A stretch of DNA of 64,000 bases from a bacterium (GCA_018780265.1 JADMJV010000110.1:1-64000); one strand, 5' to 3'; shown: positions 8,309-18,184, numbered from the stretch's first letter. Notes: a model not told the origin generated them from the sequence alone. A program made the numbers and translations.

Positions 8309-9439
8309 TCACTCCTTCTCAAGAATATCTCTAGCCGTGTTACCTACAACATCTTTAGCGCCAATGGATGCTCGGCTCTCGGAATCAAAGAAGATACTAG
8401 CCTCGCCATCCCGCAAGTTGGGAGTGCTCCTTTCCAGCCATCGATAAGAGAACTTTAACCAGGATTTGCCGTCCCAAGCGATGCTGGTGGCCTCCCATGA
8501 ACCGCGGTCGCCATTGGCAAGAATCGACTTGCAGGTGATGGAATCAACGGTTCCATCTGGCCGTTGTGAAATCACTAAAACCGTCCCTCTGGGATTGCCC
8601 TGGTTGATTCTCCACTTGCCGCCAATGTTGGGATGAGCGCCTGGCGGTGGGACGGCAGCCTCGTCCTGAATGAGGGTCCCCCACCGATACGGCTGCCCGC
8701 TCTTGTAGGCTGTAAACTCTTTGCCGGCCATACGAATGACAAGATCGTCGGTCACCCCGTTGCAGGTCATTACACCTCGCAAGGATCCGTCGCTCAATCG
8801 AGTCCACTTTCCCTGCCATACCCCAGGAGCCTCAAAGATACCGTTGGGATGGAATACCCAGGGAACTGGAGCAGCCCCAATCTTCTGGGCGTTGACGATG
8901 GCACCGACTCGATAGCGGGTTGGTTTGTGAATGCCGGTGGCACCATTTGGGTCCGTTGCTCCGAGAAGGCTCCCAATCCGGAAGACAACCGGATTACTGC
9001 GAGTTGGGGCGACTTCAAACCTCAAGCCTGCCTCGTTCCCACCAAGCCTGGACCATCTGGGGTCGTGGTCGCGACCCACAGTATAATTGATCCAGCCGAT
9101 ATGAGAGTAGTATCGGGTTCCCCCGACAAAGTCATAGGGTCCATACCTTTTCCAGGCCCAGTTGCTTGAGGGCACGTTCTTTTCTCTCTCGGCAATATAG
9201 ATCCAACGTCTGCCCGCCGAGAAAATCTCAAAGGCAGTTTTGTGTCCTGGTTTCACCTCATTGGTCGCGGGAATCAGGCTGCCGCCGACGCTAAAACCAT
9301 CATCACCGGCATACTCAACACCAATTCTAGGTTCGGGGCAGACCTGCCCCGCAGTCGCATTCTGAGCCCAGCCTAACTTGAAGCTCAATATGAGCACAAC
9401 CATGACTGTGATTGCTGTCACTCCTGAGTGTGTTTTCAT
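8309..9439 (-). CDS. Secreted protein of unknown function
   Basis: The protein starts MKTHSGVTAITVMVVLILSF and continues to a likely cleavage site after GWAQ, a classical signal peptide. The mature region is beta-rich, with many Trp, Tyr and Gly residues (RRWIYIAE, NWAWKRYGPYDF, IGGKWRINQG). The ATG at 9439 is preferred over a TTG one codon earlier because GGAGG lies 4 nt before that region on the minus strand. Codon and base use look less GC-rich than the neighbours, which may mean a different history. No family is recognised. Confidence 0.65.
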   Translation of the reverse strand: MKTHSGVTAITVMVVLILSFKLGWAQNATAGQVCPEPRIGVEYAGDDGFSVGGSLIPATNEVKPGHKTAFEIFSAGRRWIYIAEREKNVPSSNWAWKRYGPYDFVGGTRYYSHIGWINYTVGRDHDPRWSRLGGNEAGLRFEVAPTRSNPVVFRIGSLLGATDPNGATGIHKPTRYRVGAIVNAQKIGAAPVPWVFHPNGIFEAPGVWQGKWTRLSDGSLRGVMTCNGVTDDLVIRMAGKEFTAYKSGQPYRWGTLIQDEAAVPPPGAHPNIGGKWRINQGNPRGTVLVISQRPDGTVDSITCKSILANGDRGSWEATSIAWDGKSWLKFSYRWLERSTPNLRDGEASIFFDSESRASIGAKDVVGNTARDILEKE

Positions 9440-9576
9440 CAAGCCTCCAGACCTCCAACTCGACTGAGGTCAGGTTAGCATGACCCCCAGAGGTAGTCGC
9501 TGATCTAGATCACCACGTCCTGGGAGGCTGCCCAAACCGGCAGATCAGCCTGCCTGAAGCGCCGCCGATTTTGCCG

Positions 9577-10860
9577 CTATCCGGCAAGGGCCCGTCGACC
9601 CCGCTGCTCGTCAATCGGGAGGGTGAGCAACAGTCCCACCAGGATGATACCGGCCAGCACCAGCAGGGCGGCGGGACTGCCGGTGGAGTCTCGCACCCAG
9701 GCAAAGGGGAAAGTCATGATGGCCGAGACCTTGTAGGTCAGGCCCCAAATGCCGAAGATCTCGCCCTCGCGTCCCGACGGCGCCAGATATCCCACAAAAG
9801 CTCGATTGGCGGAGCCCAGAGCCCCCAGGCCAAAACCCAGCATATTGCCGATCAGCCAGAGTGGCCAGGCGGGCATGCTCTTCGTCTCGTGAAGGTAGGC
9901 ATAGGCCGCAAAGGAGCAGGCTGTAATCAACCACACGATCAGCAGAGCCAGGGTGGAGCGACGGTGGCCAACTTTGTCCTGAAATTGCATAGGGAGGAGT
10001 GTGCCCACGATGCCGGAGACGGTAATTACGGCCACAAAGAGCACCAGAGCAAGCTGATTGAAGCCATACTCGGAAGCCAGCTTTCCCGAGAAAAAGATGA
10101 CCACATTCATGCCCGTGCCATAAAATAGGGACGCCACCAGCAGCAAGGACAGGTCCGGGTATTTGGCCGTACTTCTTAAGGTGTGGGCCAATCGGGAGAA
10201 GCCGGCGGTGAGTAGATTTCGTCCCGAGGTTTCGCGTTCGGCGGGCGGTTCGGGCAGCCACACCATGGTGGGAATGGCGAACACCAGATACCAGAGTCCG
10301 GCCAGCACAAAAAAGGGCCGCCACAGATCGGGGGCTTTCAAGTTCAAAAGGAGCATGCCTGAGGCGGTCAGCACCAGCAGCAGAAAGGCGGAAGAATAAG
10401 CGATGGCCCAGGAAAACCCGCTGACACGCCCCATTTTCTCGGGTTCGGCCAGACTGGGCAGAAAACTGGACAGAAAGTTCTCGCCCAACTGGTAGGCCAG
10501 GTTGGCGGGAATATACAGGGCCATGGCCAGAGCGATCTGGCCGGGCTGAACGAAAGCCAGTCCACAGGTGAGCATAGCACAGAGCAACCCGCTGCCGATC
10601 AGGAAGAACTTCTTGAGGCCACGGGCGTCGGCCACTGCTCCCAGCAAGGGTGAGAGCACCGCCGCCAGCAACATGCTGGTGCCGTAGGTTAGGGCCCAGT
10701 AGCGGTCGTCGACGGCGGCGTCGCGCACCACCACCTCACCAAAAAAGATGGCGAATAACAGCGTGTTGATAATCAGCGTGAAGGACTGATTGGCCACATC
10801 GTACGAGATCCAGGCCCACAGGGAGCGCTGATGGGGCAGATCGTGGAGGGGGTACTTCAC
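9577..10860 (-). CDS. MFS transporter, UMF1 / Atg22-like family
   Basis: About 427 residues with twelve hydrophobic segments. The opening SLWAWISYDVANQSF matches the WxxYDxANSxF signature of the UMF1 (vacuole effluxer Atg22-like) family. Further support is LGAVADARGLKK, the MFS loop 2-3 motif, and NRAFVGYLAPSGREGEIFG in the second half, typical of this family (R...P......FG). Known: bacterial members are permeases of unproven substrate. The GTG at 10860 is chosen because conservation begins within 15 residues. The open frame continues to 11553, but that part is Pro/Arg-rich and not transporter-like. It is a single gene, divergent from the FG-GAP lipoprotein gene. Confidence 0.85.
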   Translation of the reverse strand: MKYPLHDLPHQRSLWAWISYDVANQSFTLIINTLLFAIFFGEVVVRDAAVDDRYWALTYGTSMLLAAVLSPLLGAVADARGLKKFFLIGSGLLCAMLTCGLAFVQPGQIALAMALYIPANLAYQLGENFLSSFLPSLAEPEKMGRVSGFSWAIAYSSAFLLLVLTASGMLLLNLKAPDLWRPFFVLAGLWYLVFAIPTMVWLPEPPAERETSGRNLLTAGFSRLAHTLRSTAKYPDLSLLLVASLFYGTGMNVVIFFSGKLASEYGFNQLALVLFVAVITVSGIVGTLLPMQFQDKVGHRRSTLALLIVWLITACSFAAYAYLHETKSMPAWPLWLIGNMLGFGLGALGSANRAFVGYLAPSGREGEIFGIWGLTYKVSAIMTFPFAWVRDSTGSPAALLVLAGIILVGLLLTLPIDEQRGRRALAG

Positions 10861-11106
10861 GGCTCGGGTTTCAGGGGAGCTTCGGGCAACTCCTCCGATT
10901 AGAGATAGAGAATAGACGCCAGCGGTCACCCGCCGACACAAAGGGAATACTGCCGCCAGGCGGGGAGTGTAGGGGAATTTCAGGGCCTCAGTACAGAAGG
11001 AGAAGTATTGTTCTAAAGTGAAGGAACACAAGGATAAACCCTTGAGTGGCACTGCCAGAAGCAACAGGAGGGCCGTTATCGTGTCAAATCCTGTCAAGGC
11101 GGAATT

Positions 11107-13605
11107 GTGAGCCGCATGGTTTCCCCCAAACTCGCCCTCCTGTCCACTATCCTCTTCCTCTCCGGCTGCGGATCGGGCGCCAATTCCTCCGCCCTCGCTG
11201 GCGCCTCCACCCCCGCTGGCGCCAGCGCCCAACAGGCCACTGAAGTTCAGTTGAGTGTCACCCCGACCAGTCCTATCGTTGGTTTTGAGGCCAGTCGGCA
11301 ATTGGAGGCGGTGGTTTGGCTGAACGATGGGAGCAGTAGGAATGTCACCCCCATGGTGACCTGGAGTTCGGACGACCCGCGGTTTGTGACGGTTTCCGGC
11401 GGAGGTCTGGTTACAGGGAAGCGGGTGGGCAGCACGCGAGTGCGGGCTACACTGGGGTCTTTGTTGGCGGTGGAGCCGATTCGGGTCAGTCCGCTGCCGG
11501 CATCGGGGCGGTTTCGCAGTTTCCGCTACGTCCATTTTGAAGGCTTTGGCCACAACGGGGGCCTGGCTGTTGGCGATTACAACGAAGATGGTCGGGACGA
11601 CTTGATTCGTCTTGACCGTGGCTTTACGCCGACCGTAGACCTGCTTTTGGGGGATGGCGCTGGCAATTTCACACGTTCCGCCATCAATCCGGGCGCCTTG
11701 CCCGCGTTCTTTTCAACCGACCAGGTGCTGGTGAAGGACCTGACGGGCGATGGCCATCTGGACGCGGTGGTGCTGCTGTCGAATCAGGTTCCGGCGACTC
11801 CACCGCGCTCAGGCTATGTGATTCTGGTCGGCAATGGTCAGGGTCAGTTTACAGCCCGGCCACCGGTACTTTTTACGCTGGCCTGCGGCACTGGCGCGTT
11901 GGGCGATTTTAACGGTGACGGCCGCTTTGACCTGGCGCTGCCACAGAATCCTGGAGTAGTATCGAACGACGTAGTCATCGCTCCGGGCCTTCCTACCGGT
12001 GACTTCGGCCCACTCGTGGGCACCAGCCTGCTGGCGTCCAGCCGGTGGTTGAGCGCCGGACGGTTTGGTCCAGACCTCTTTGATGACATTGTAACAGGGC
12101 TGGGGGCCACTGCCGGTTTGTTGGACGGGCGTGCCGACGGCAACTTTATGCTGCCACCAGAAATCCTGAACGGTCTGACCTTTGGTGCTCATATCGCCGA
12201 CTTCAATGGCGATGGCTCCAATGACCTGGCTCTGAGCCGGGAAGATTCCGTAGAGTTCTTTCAACGTTTGAGCGGCGCCAGGCCCGTTTCCGCCGGCTCC
12301 TGGTCGGGCGGGAAGCGTTACAATTTGCTCTCCGGCGATTTCAACGGCGACGGAAGGCGAGATCTGACCGGAGATGCTTCGGAGGGCGCGCTGCTGTCTT
12401 TTAACCGAGGCAATTTTCAAGCGGCTGATTCTGCAATGATTTCATTGCCCCAAGGGGTCATATACGCATTTCTAGCGGGAGGCAATCCAAGTCGAGGCAT
12501 CTCTTCTGGGCCAACCACTGTCGTGATGGACTTTAATCGGGACGGCATCAGCGATCTGGCCCATCAGTCGGCGGACCATGGATTGTTTTTGGTAGCCGGA
12601 GAGGCGGGCGGGAATCTGGCTTGCCCCCAGTTTTTTGCCGATCTGGCCACCCTCTGCCAGGCCACCTCAGGTGATTTCAATGAAGACGGTCTAGCTGATT
12701 TCGTGGGGGTTTCTCCCACGGCAGGAGACATCTGCACCCTGCTCAGCCAGGGCTCGGGAAATTATCAGACCGGCGCCTCCCCGCTGCCGCCGATGCAGGG
12801 GCTGCAGTTGAGCAAAGCGGACCTGAATCAAGACGGGCACCTGGACCTGGTGGTGGCCGGCAACGCCAGCACGAACTTGATTCTGACGCCGGGTAACGGC
12901 CAGGGCCAGTTCTCGGCTCCTACCCAGATCGACATCGGCCAAACGGTGGTGCAGTTTCTTGTCCAGGACTTGAACGGAGACAATGTTCCAGACCTTCTGG
13001 CAGGATCGGCCAATCAGGTTTCGGTTTTCCTCAACAATGGACAGGGACAGATGCAACGACAGGCCGACTTGACTTCGGGCGGGGTGCAGTTGGCCTGCGA
13101 CGACTACAATCGAGACGGCCTGATGGATCTGGCCACCGCGGTCAGTTCCGCCGGTCCGCTTCAGATTCGCTTTGGAAACGGCAACGGCACTTTCGCTGCG
13201 CCGACCAACACAGCCCTTAGACTGTCGGCTCTGGCTAGCCTTGACCTCAATCGCGACGGTGTGGCGGACCTGGCGGTCGCCACACCGACCGGGGTCGTGG
13301 CCATGATGAACAATGGAAACGGTGTGTTTACAGCAGGGCCCACCCTCTTTTCGCAATCCGCGTTCGCCCCGAAGGGGCTGCTAGCGGCCGACCTGAATCT
13401 AGACGGTTTTCGCGATCTGGTCGGTAGCGTCGACCCTTACAACATCGCTGTGCTGTTCTCCGAGCCGGCTGGCCTGGGGGCGGCGCGTATCTTTGCCCTG
13501 GATCGGGTCCCCGAAAGATTATTGGAGGTGGCTGACATCCAGGGAGACGGGATTCCAGATTTGATTCGGATTTCCCCAAAAGCCTCAGCTCTCGTGGGAC
13601 TTTGA
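11107..13605 (+). CDS. FG-GAP / VCBS-repeat surface lipoprotein with Big2 domain
   Basis: The signal sequence runs to a lipobox (LSGC, about residue 20), so it should be lipid-anchored. Residues about 45-115 look like a bacterial Ig-like Big2 domain (VTPTSPIVG, NVTPMVTWSSDD, GLVTGKRVGSTRVRA). Thirteen calcium-type loops of the form DFNGDGxxDL follow at roughly regular spacing, as in the FG-GAP/VCBS beta-propeller of integrin-like proteins. It therefore forms one or two propellers outside the cell, probably in adhesion or matrix binding. GTG (11107) has AAGGCGG just upstream; the ATG three codons on is an alternative start. A tandem group of hypothetical genes follows. Confidence 0.85.
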   Translation: MSRMVSPKLALLSTILFLSGCGSGANSSALAGASTPAGASAQQATEVQLSVTPTSPIVGFEASRQLEAVVWLNDGSSRNVTPMVTWSSDDPRFVTVSGGGLVTGKRVGSTRVRATLGSLLAVEPIRVSPLPASGRFRSFRYVHFEGFGHNGGLAVGDYNEDGRDDLIRLDRGFTPTVDLLLGDGAGNFTRSAINPGALPAFFSTDQVLVKDLTGDGHLDAVVLLSNQVPATPPRSGYVILVGNGQGQFTARPPVLFTLACGTGALGDFNGDGRFDLALPQNPGVVSNDVVIAPGLPTGDFGPLVGTSLLASSRWLSAGRFGPDLFDDIVTGLGATAGLLDGRADGNFMLPPEILNGLTFGAHIADFNGDGSNDLALSREDSVEFFQRLSGARPVSAGSWSGGKRYNLLSGDFNGDGRRDLTGDASEGALLSFNRGNFQAADSAMISLPQGVIYAFLAGGNPSRGISSGPTTVVMDFNRDGISDLAHQSADHGLFLVAGEAGGNLACPQFFADLATLCQATSGDFNEDGLADFVGVSPTAGDICTLLSQGSGNYQTGASPLPPMQGLQLSKADLNQDGHLDLVVAGNASTNLILTPGNGQGQFSAPTQIDIGQTVVQFLVQDLNGDNVPDLLAGSANQVSVFLNNGQGQMQRQADLTSGGVQLACDDYNRDGLMDLATAVSSAGPLQIRFGNGNGTFAAPTNTALRLSALASLDLNRDGVADLAVATPTGVVAMMNNGNGVFTAGPTLFSQSAFAPKGLLAADLNLDGFRDLVGSVDPYNIAVLFSEPAGLGAARIFALDRVPERLLEVADIQGDGIPDLIRISPKASALVGL

Positions 13606-13692
13606 AAGCATTGCACGGCTGCACCTGCTGCCTCAAATCGTCAGCAAGCAACCCGTAAGTCGAGGCCGAGTCAGTAGACCTTGAGGGCGAGG

Positions 13693-13785
13693 ATGGGCCC
13701 CGACTGGCGCGTGGAAATTGAAGCCTACGCCCGCCTCAGTGAGCAGCCCAAGGAGAGCGTGAGTATTCTTACCGGAGACCCGTGA
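13693..13785 (+). CDS. Possible 30-residue ORF or gene remnant
   Basis: This short frame (start MGPDWRVEIEAYARL) lies in the 237-bp gap after the FG-GAP gene and has protein-like composition. A TAG stands five codons upstream, so it is either a complete small protein or a leftover fragment. GAGG lies directly before the ATG, too close for a normal ribosome site. Confidence 0.2.
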   Translation: MGPDWRVEIEAYARLSEQPKESVSILTGDP

Positions 13786-13842
13786 TCAGGTTTTGTTAAG
13801 GCCGAACGGCTAAACTGTCGGGACAAAGCCAGGGAGTAAACC

Positions 13843-14340
13843 ATGCCACAGCTGATTTCAGGATTTAAGAGCTTGCCTCACAAGGCGACCAGGCCGGCCA
13901 CCATACCTTTCCGCCTCGAAGCTGACCGCGACGCTGTCTGTGTGGGGCAGTTCCGCAGCGTCCAGCAACGTGTCGACATTGCCTCCAAAGTCAACAAATT
14001 GCTGGACCTCTATGAGGGGTATGCGGCCAACGTGGCCAGTCGCGACAATCGATCCGCGGACCTCAACTCCGCCGTCGGCAAGGCGGGTTTCGCCGACAAC
14101 GTCCACGAAGGCCTCTCTCTACGGACCTACGTGGAGTTCGAGCCCTCCGTCCCTGAACACCCCATCACCAGAGCGGATGTCCTGTTTACTAACGGCGACG
14201 TCGGGTTCAGGCTGGAGAAGCAGGACGGAAAGCAGAATCTGCGCCTGCGCAATCCCCACGACATCTACCAAGCTTTCGACCTGGTCATCAACGACCAGGG
14301 GACGGTGACCATTTCGCTTCCCGGAGCGCTGGACAAGTAG
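13843..14340 (+). CDS. Hypothetical 165-residue protein
   Basis: A mixed alpha/beta soluble protein with no signal peptide or membrane helix. The start is well supported: AGGGAG lies 6 nt before ATG. The C-terminal half (VGFRLEKQDGKQNLRLRNP, then VTISLPGALDK) has the alternating pattern of a beta-sandwich. It stands alone between the FG-GAP lipoprotein gene and the FHA/PilZ gene on the same strand. The family is not recognised. Confidence 0.65.
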   Translation: MPQLISGFKSLPHKATRPATIPFRLEADRDAVCVGQFRSVQQRVDIASKVNKLLDLYEGYAANVASRDNRSADLNSAVGKAGFADNVHEGLSLRTYVEFEPSVPEHPITRADVLFTNGDVGFRLEKQDGKQNLRLRNPHDIYQAFDLVINDQGTVTISLPGALDK

Positions 14341-14545
14341 GACTGCTGGGGGCTTCGAATCGCTCATTTGGTGCTGGCTCAGGGCGCCCCGAATCTGAGC
14401 CGCTATAACGCTTCCCGGATGGTTTGTGCTATGGCTCCTGCATGGCGAGGGTTTGCCCTTCCTTTGGCCCCTGGCTCTTTCTCCTACCCCGTGGCGGCAG
14501 GGCGGGCCGAGGATTATCGCTCTCGGGCTACGAAATCTCCGGCCA

Positions 14546-16108
14546 ATGACCAGGAGAGTAGAGCAAACGGGGGATTCGAAGCGGTTTCTGAAGGCGCCCT
14601 CGACTGAGCTCAGCCCCTGCCCGCTGCTGCAATTTGACTCGGGTTCTTTGGCCGGCAAAATCGTTCGGCTGGAGAGTGGAACGATGACCTTAGGCCGAGG
14701 AACTCACAACCACCTGATCGTGGATGATCCGGGGGTAAGTCGGAGTCATTGCAAACTGGTCATTCTTGGAACCCGGGTGCAACTTGTTGACCTCAAATCC
14801 ACCAATGGTACTTACGTGGAGGGGCAACGGATTGAGGAGATCCTCCTGGAAAACGGCCAACAGATTGTGGTCGGAACCGGTGTATTGATGACTCTCACAT
14901 TGCCCGCACCTGAAGAGCCCACCCGACCTGCCCCGCGACCGACCGCAGCCCAGGACCCGATAGCCGGCCTGCCCACTCGCCAAGAATGGATGAAGCAGGC
15001 AATTCAACTGATAACCACCACCCTGGGCCAGGGGCGACCGGTCAGCCTGGCTGTCTGCCGGTTGGATGTCGACCCTGTCTCAGAAGCGATGTTAGGGGAA
15101 TTATGGCAGCGGATTCGTGCTCTTGGTGCCCAACTCTCGGTGGGTCGACTGGCCAACGAGGAATTGGCCATGCTACTGCCCGACTCGACGGCCGATGCCG
15201 CCAGGGCCCTGCTCGAGCGCCTGTTGTCCGAAGTGGAATCAGCGCCCTTCCAACTGCCTCCAGACAAGTCCATCTTGGTTACGGCCAGCGCGGGTCTGGT
15301 CACCGCCCTGACGGTGGGGCAGGGCAAATTGGAAGATCTCCTGCGGCGGGCCGGCGAGGCCCTCCAGCAGGCCCGCCGGAGCGGGCGAAGTCGGGTGCAG
15401 TCCCTGGCGGCCGTAATCCCGGTGGTGACCCCTACAGTGGTGGTAGCTACCGAGTCTCTGCCCCTGATCCTAACCCAGAAAAGGCGCAACAGTCGCACTC
15501 TGTGTAAAACCGCCCTGGTGGTGCGCGTCCAGGGGCGAGATCACCCCGGACAAATGTGTGACGTGGGGGTCGGTGGCTTGCGAATGACCACCACTGTGCC
15601 CCTGCGACCGGGCGATGTGGTGGAAATTCGCCTGCCTCAACGTCCCAACAGCAGCGTCACCGCCGTGGTCAGATGGACCCACACTTGTATGGCCGGCCTG
15701 CATTTTCAGGACCCCCCTGACCGCCTGCGCTCGTCGTGGGTCAGTCAACTTCTCCAACATTTGGGCCGCAACGCCGAGAGCGCCCGGGAGCGGCGCGCCC
15801 ACGCCCGGGTGCTGCTAGACTGCCCCATCAAGGTGGCCGGGTCGGCCGGAACCTATACGGCTACCGCCTGCAACATCGGCTCGGGCGGGGTAGGCGCGCA
15901 GTCGGCCCTGGCGCCCCCAATAGGCAGCGTGGCCGAGGCGGAGATCGCGGATTTGCAGGTGAAATCACGCGTAATCTGGGTGCGCGGCGGCCATTTCGGC
16001 CTGCAGTTTGCGCCTCTATCGGCCCAACAACAAAGTATTCTGCTCCAGTTGGTCAAGGGGCGAAGCCATCCCCCGGCCCAAAACCCGGGTTTCATCCCCT
16101 TCGAGTAA
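14546..16108 (+). CDS. FHA - degenerate GGDEF - double PilZ signalling protein
   Basis: Residues about 25-100 are an FHA domain (TLGRG, VSRSHCKL, DLKSTNGTYV: the Arg, Ser-x-x-His and Asn-Gly phosphothreonine-binding residues are present). A GGDEF-like domain follows, in which the GGDEF loop is replaced by RLANEELAMLLP, so it should not make c-di-GMP. Two PilZ-like domains close the protein. Their N-terminal RRNSR and RRAHAR motifs are paired with DVGVGG and NIGSGG, where the usual Ser of DxSxxG is Gly. Inference: it receives phospho-Thr and c-di-GMP signals without synthesising the nucleotide. The ATG at 14546 is chosen over 14426 because the 40 extra residues look non-coding; the exact start is uncertain. 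Confidence 0.8.
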   Translation: MTRRVEQTGDSKRFLKAPSTELSPCPLLQFDSGSLAGKIVRLESGTMTLGRGTHNHLIVDDPGVSRSHCKLVILGTRVQLVDLKSTNGTYVEGQRIEEILLENGQQIVVGTGVLMTLTLPAPEEPTRPAPRPTAAQDPIAGLPTRQEWMKQAIQLITTTLGQGRPVSLAVCRLDVDPVSEAMLGELWQRIRALGAQLSVGRLANEELAMLLPDSTADAARALLERLLSEVESAPFQLPPDKSILVTASAGLVTALTVGQGKLEDLLRRAGEALQQARRSGRSRVQSLAAVIPVVTPTVVVATESLPLILTQKRRNSRTLCKTALVVRVQGRDHPGQMCDVGVGGLRMTTTVPLRPGDVVEIRLPQRPNSSVTAVVRWTHTCMAGLHFQDPPDRLRSSWVSQLLQHLGRNAESARERRAHARVLLDCPIKVAGSAGTYTATACNIGSGGVGAQSALAPPIGSVAEAEIADLQVKSRVIWVRGGHFGLQFAPLSAQQQSILLQLVKGRSHPPAQNPGFIPFE

Positions 16109-16112
16109 GCCT

Positions 16113-17090
16113 CTAGTAGGGCGGAAATAAGCGTCGCAGTCCGTAACCCAGAATGGTCCAGCCAAACACCAGATTGCGCCCCAAACTGCCGGCCAGCGGA
16201 AGTAGACGAGGCGAAGTGGCCAGTGACTTGAGGTAGTCCAGGGTGCAGGGCCAGTCGGAATAGCTCTGCAGCCAGGCGGAGGGCAGAGCCTCGGGCCCCA
16301 GCCGGGCCCCCACCATACCGCCCACAATGGCGGCCAGCGTGTCGGTATCACCACCACAGCGGATAACCGATTGCACGGCCTGGCGATAGTCGTCACGGTA
16401 GCGCAAGGCGGCGAAAACCACAACGGGTGCGGTTTGCTGCACGAAGCCGGTGACTCCCCTTTGCCACCCCTGGGCGGCGGCATATTCTTCGGGGGTGGAG
16501 TGCGGGTATTCCCCGATTTCGTGCAGCCTTTCCAGCAAGAACGGGTCTTGCGTGGACTCGATCACTTGGTGCCAACTCAATTGGCCCAGCAGGTAGCGGG
16601 TCGTGCGAGCCACCAGTCGGGCTCCTTCAAGAGCGCGTGGGTCGGTATGCGTGAGCCGGGTGCTGGCATCCAGGTAGTCTACTAGAGAGTCTTGAGGACC
16701 GGCCACGGCCAGCACCGGCGCCCGCATGAGCGGTCCGTTGCCGGCCGAATGCACACCGCTGTGAGCCAGCCCCAGACTGACCTTGCAGCCGGCTCTCAAA
16801 GTGGCCCAGCCGACGCCGGCGGGCAAACACCATATCCAGCGCCGAAAAGCACGCCGCAGGCGACGCTGGAAGGTGAGCAGATCGGGCTGACCGGCCAGGG
16901 CCCAGGCGGTAAAGGCAGCATGCTCGGTATCGTCACTGGCCATGCCGCGGCCCCCAAAGAGTTGAAAATGTTCGAGGTCAGGGTAGAGCCGCTGCCCCCG
17001 GCGCCGCGAAAGCCCTTCGCGACAAAGTCCCAGCGCGTCTCCCAGGGCCGTTCCCCACAGACAGCCGACCAGTTGATCTGGGGGAGTCAC
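16113..17090 (-). CDS. ADP-ribosylglycohydrolase (DraG-like)
   Basis: The 325-residue protein has the family's metal-binding motifs: GTALGDALG near the N-terminus, SDDTEHA at about residue 50, and GGDTDTLAAIVGGMVGARLG at about residue 250. The acidic residues of these motifs bind the binuclear Mg/Mn site that hydrolyses ADP-ribosyl groups from protein or small substrates. The GTG start overlaps the upstream membrane-protein stop by 4 bp (GTGA), which predicts coupled translation. The open frame runs upstream to 17783, but that part overlaps the neighbour. Its 3' end meets the PilZ gene end within 5 bp. Confidence 0.88.
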   Translation of the reverse strand: MTPPDQLVGCLWGTALGDALGLCREGLSRRRGQRLYPDLEHFQLFGGRGMASDDTEHAAFTAWALAGQPDLLTFQRRLRRAFRRWIWCLPAGVGWATLRAGCKVSLGLAHSGVHSAGNGPLMRAPVLAVAGPQDSLVDYLDASTRLTHTDPRALEGARLVARTTRYLLGQLSWHQVIESTQDPFLLERLHEIGEYPHSTPEEYAAAQGWQRGVTGFVQQTAPVVVFAALRYRDDYRQAVQSVIRCGGDTDTLAAIVGGMVGARLGPEALPSAWLQSYSDWPCTLDYLKSLATSPRLLPLAGSLGRNLVFGWTILGYGLRRLFPPY

Positions 17091-18115
17091 GACGGACTGG
17101 CCTCGAAAAGCTTGGGGTTGTGGCGGCGCTTCCAGATAAAGCCGTCCAGGACGTAGTGGGTGATTTGAGGGGTGGCCAGCAGGGGCACCAGCAACACCTG
17201 CAGATTTTGCACATTCCAGGGCGAGCCAAAAAGCCAGCTGCGCTCGTGCCAAACGGAGCGATCCCAGAGCAGTTCTTCGCAGTAGGCGATGGCCCAGAGC
17301 GAGAGCAGAAACAGCCACCAGGGCGGCATCTGACGGGCACTTGCAGGGGCGCGGTAACAGTAAACCAGGGCCATATAGGGGACGCCGTGGATAAGCACGT
17401 TGGTGACGGTGAAGGCGTAATCGGAGTTGAGAGCGACGATGCCCACATACCAGCAAAACCAGGTAGTGAAGACCACCATGTCTTTGCCGGGCGAGACCTT
17501 GCCATGGCCCAACCAACTGGCCAGACTGCGCAGGCTGTAGAGGGCGATACACAACCAGTAACAGGGAGCCAGCAAGGCGGCCAGTTGAGACGGTGCGGCC
17601 GCGAAGTCGTTGCTCAGAAACCACCAAAACTTGCGGGGCAGGTGACCGTGCCAGTAGGCAAGTGGATAGAGGGTAAGCAGGTAAATGGTCAAGGTATCCA
17701 GCCAGCGATGCCAACCCGGCGGGTCGCCGTTCTTGGACCGGTAGAGGGCCACCCAACCGTACTGCTGACGCACAAAATGCCACACTGCCAGGTAAGCCAG
17801 CAGGCGCCAGAAAAGGGCTCCACTGTGCCAGTACAGGGCCACTCCCGCGGCCCAGGAGAGTGCCGGGGTGGCCAGATAGAGCCAGGGGCGCCGGCGGATT
17901 TCGGCACCGTCAAAATAGGTACGAAACCCGGTAGACCAGACGTGGGCCACATCCACCATTAAAACGGCCACAACCCAGGTCCATTCGGGGGTACCGTGCT
18001 GCAAATAGCCCAGTTGGGCCCCCACCAGCAAGGCCACCACCGACAAAAGTGCGCTGCCCAGAAAGACCCCCACATCCAACCGAGGGGAGAAAAGAAACCA
18101 GTTGCCCGCGCTCAT
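17087..18115 (-). CDS. Polytopic membrane protein of unknown function
   Basis: About 342 residues with at least eight hydrophobic segments and many Trp, Tyr and His residues at the membrane edges (YLAVWHFVRQQYGW, YPLAYWHGHLPRKFWWFL, TPQITHYVLDGFIWKRRH). The conserved-looking His and charged residues at helix ends could be catalytic, as in membrane desaturase-like or lipid-modifying enzymes, but no clear motif identifies a family. ATG 18115 is the last convincing start before the 69-bp gap to the divergent PLD gene. No good ribosome site is visible. It is coupled to the downstream ADP-ribosylglycohydrolase by GTGA. Confidence 0.65.
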   Translation of the reverse strand: MSAGNWFLFSPRLDVGVFLGSALLSVVALLVGAQLGYLQHGTPEWTWVVAVLMVDVAHVWSTGFRTYFDGAEIRRRPWLYLATPALSWAAGVALYWHSGALFWRLLAYLAVWHFVRQQYGWVALYRSKNGDPPGWHRWLDTLTIYLLTLYPLAYWHGHLPRKFWWFLSNDFAAAPSQLAALLAPCYWLCIALYSLRSLASWLGHGKVSPGKDMVVFTTWFCWYVGIVALNSDYAFTVTNVLIHGVPYMALVYCYRAPASARQMPPWWLFLLSLWAIAYCEELLWDRSVWHERSWLFGSPWNVQNLQVLLVPLLATPQITHYVLDGFIWKRRHNPKLFEASPS

Positions 18116-18184
18116 ATGCAGGGTCGGTTCGGCCTGGCCGAGCCAAACCCTAGACAGCCGACCGGCCGTGAGGGATAGTAGGGA

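Noticed and set aside
9577..11553. 658-residue version of the MFS permease
   Set aside because: The extra N-terminal part is Pro/Arg-rich, and the transporter signature starts just after GTG 10860.
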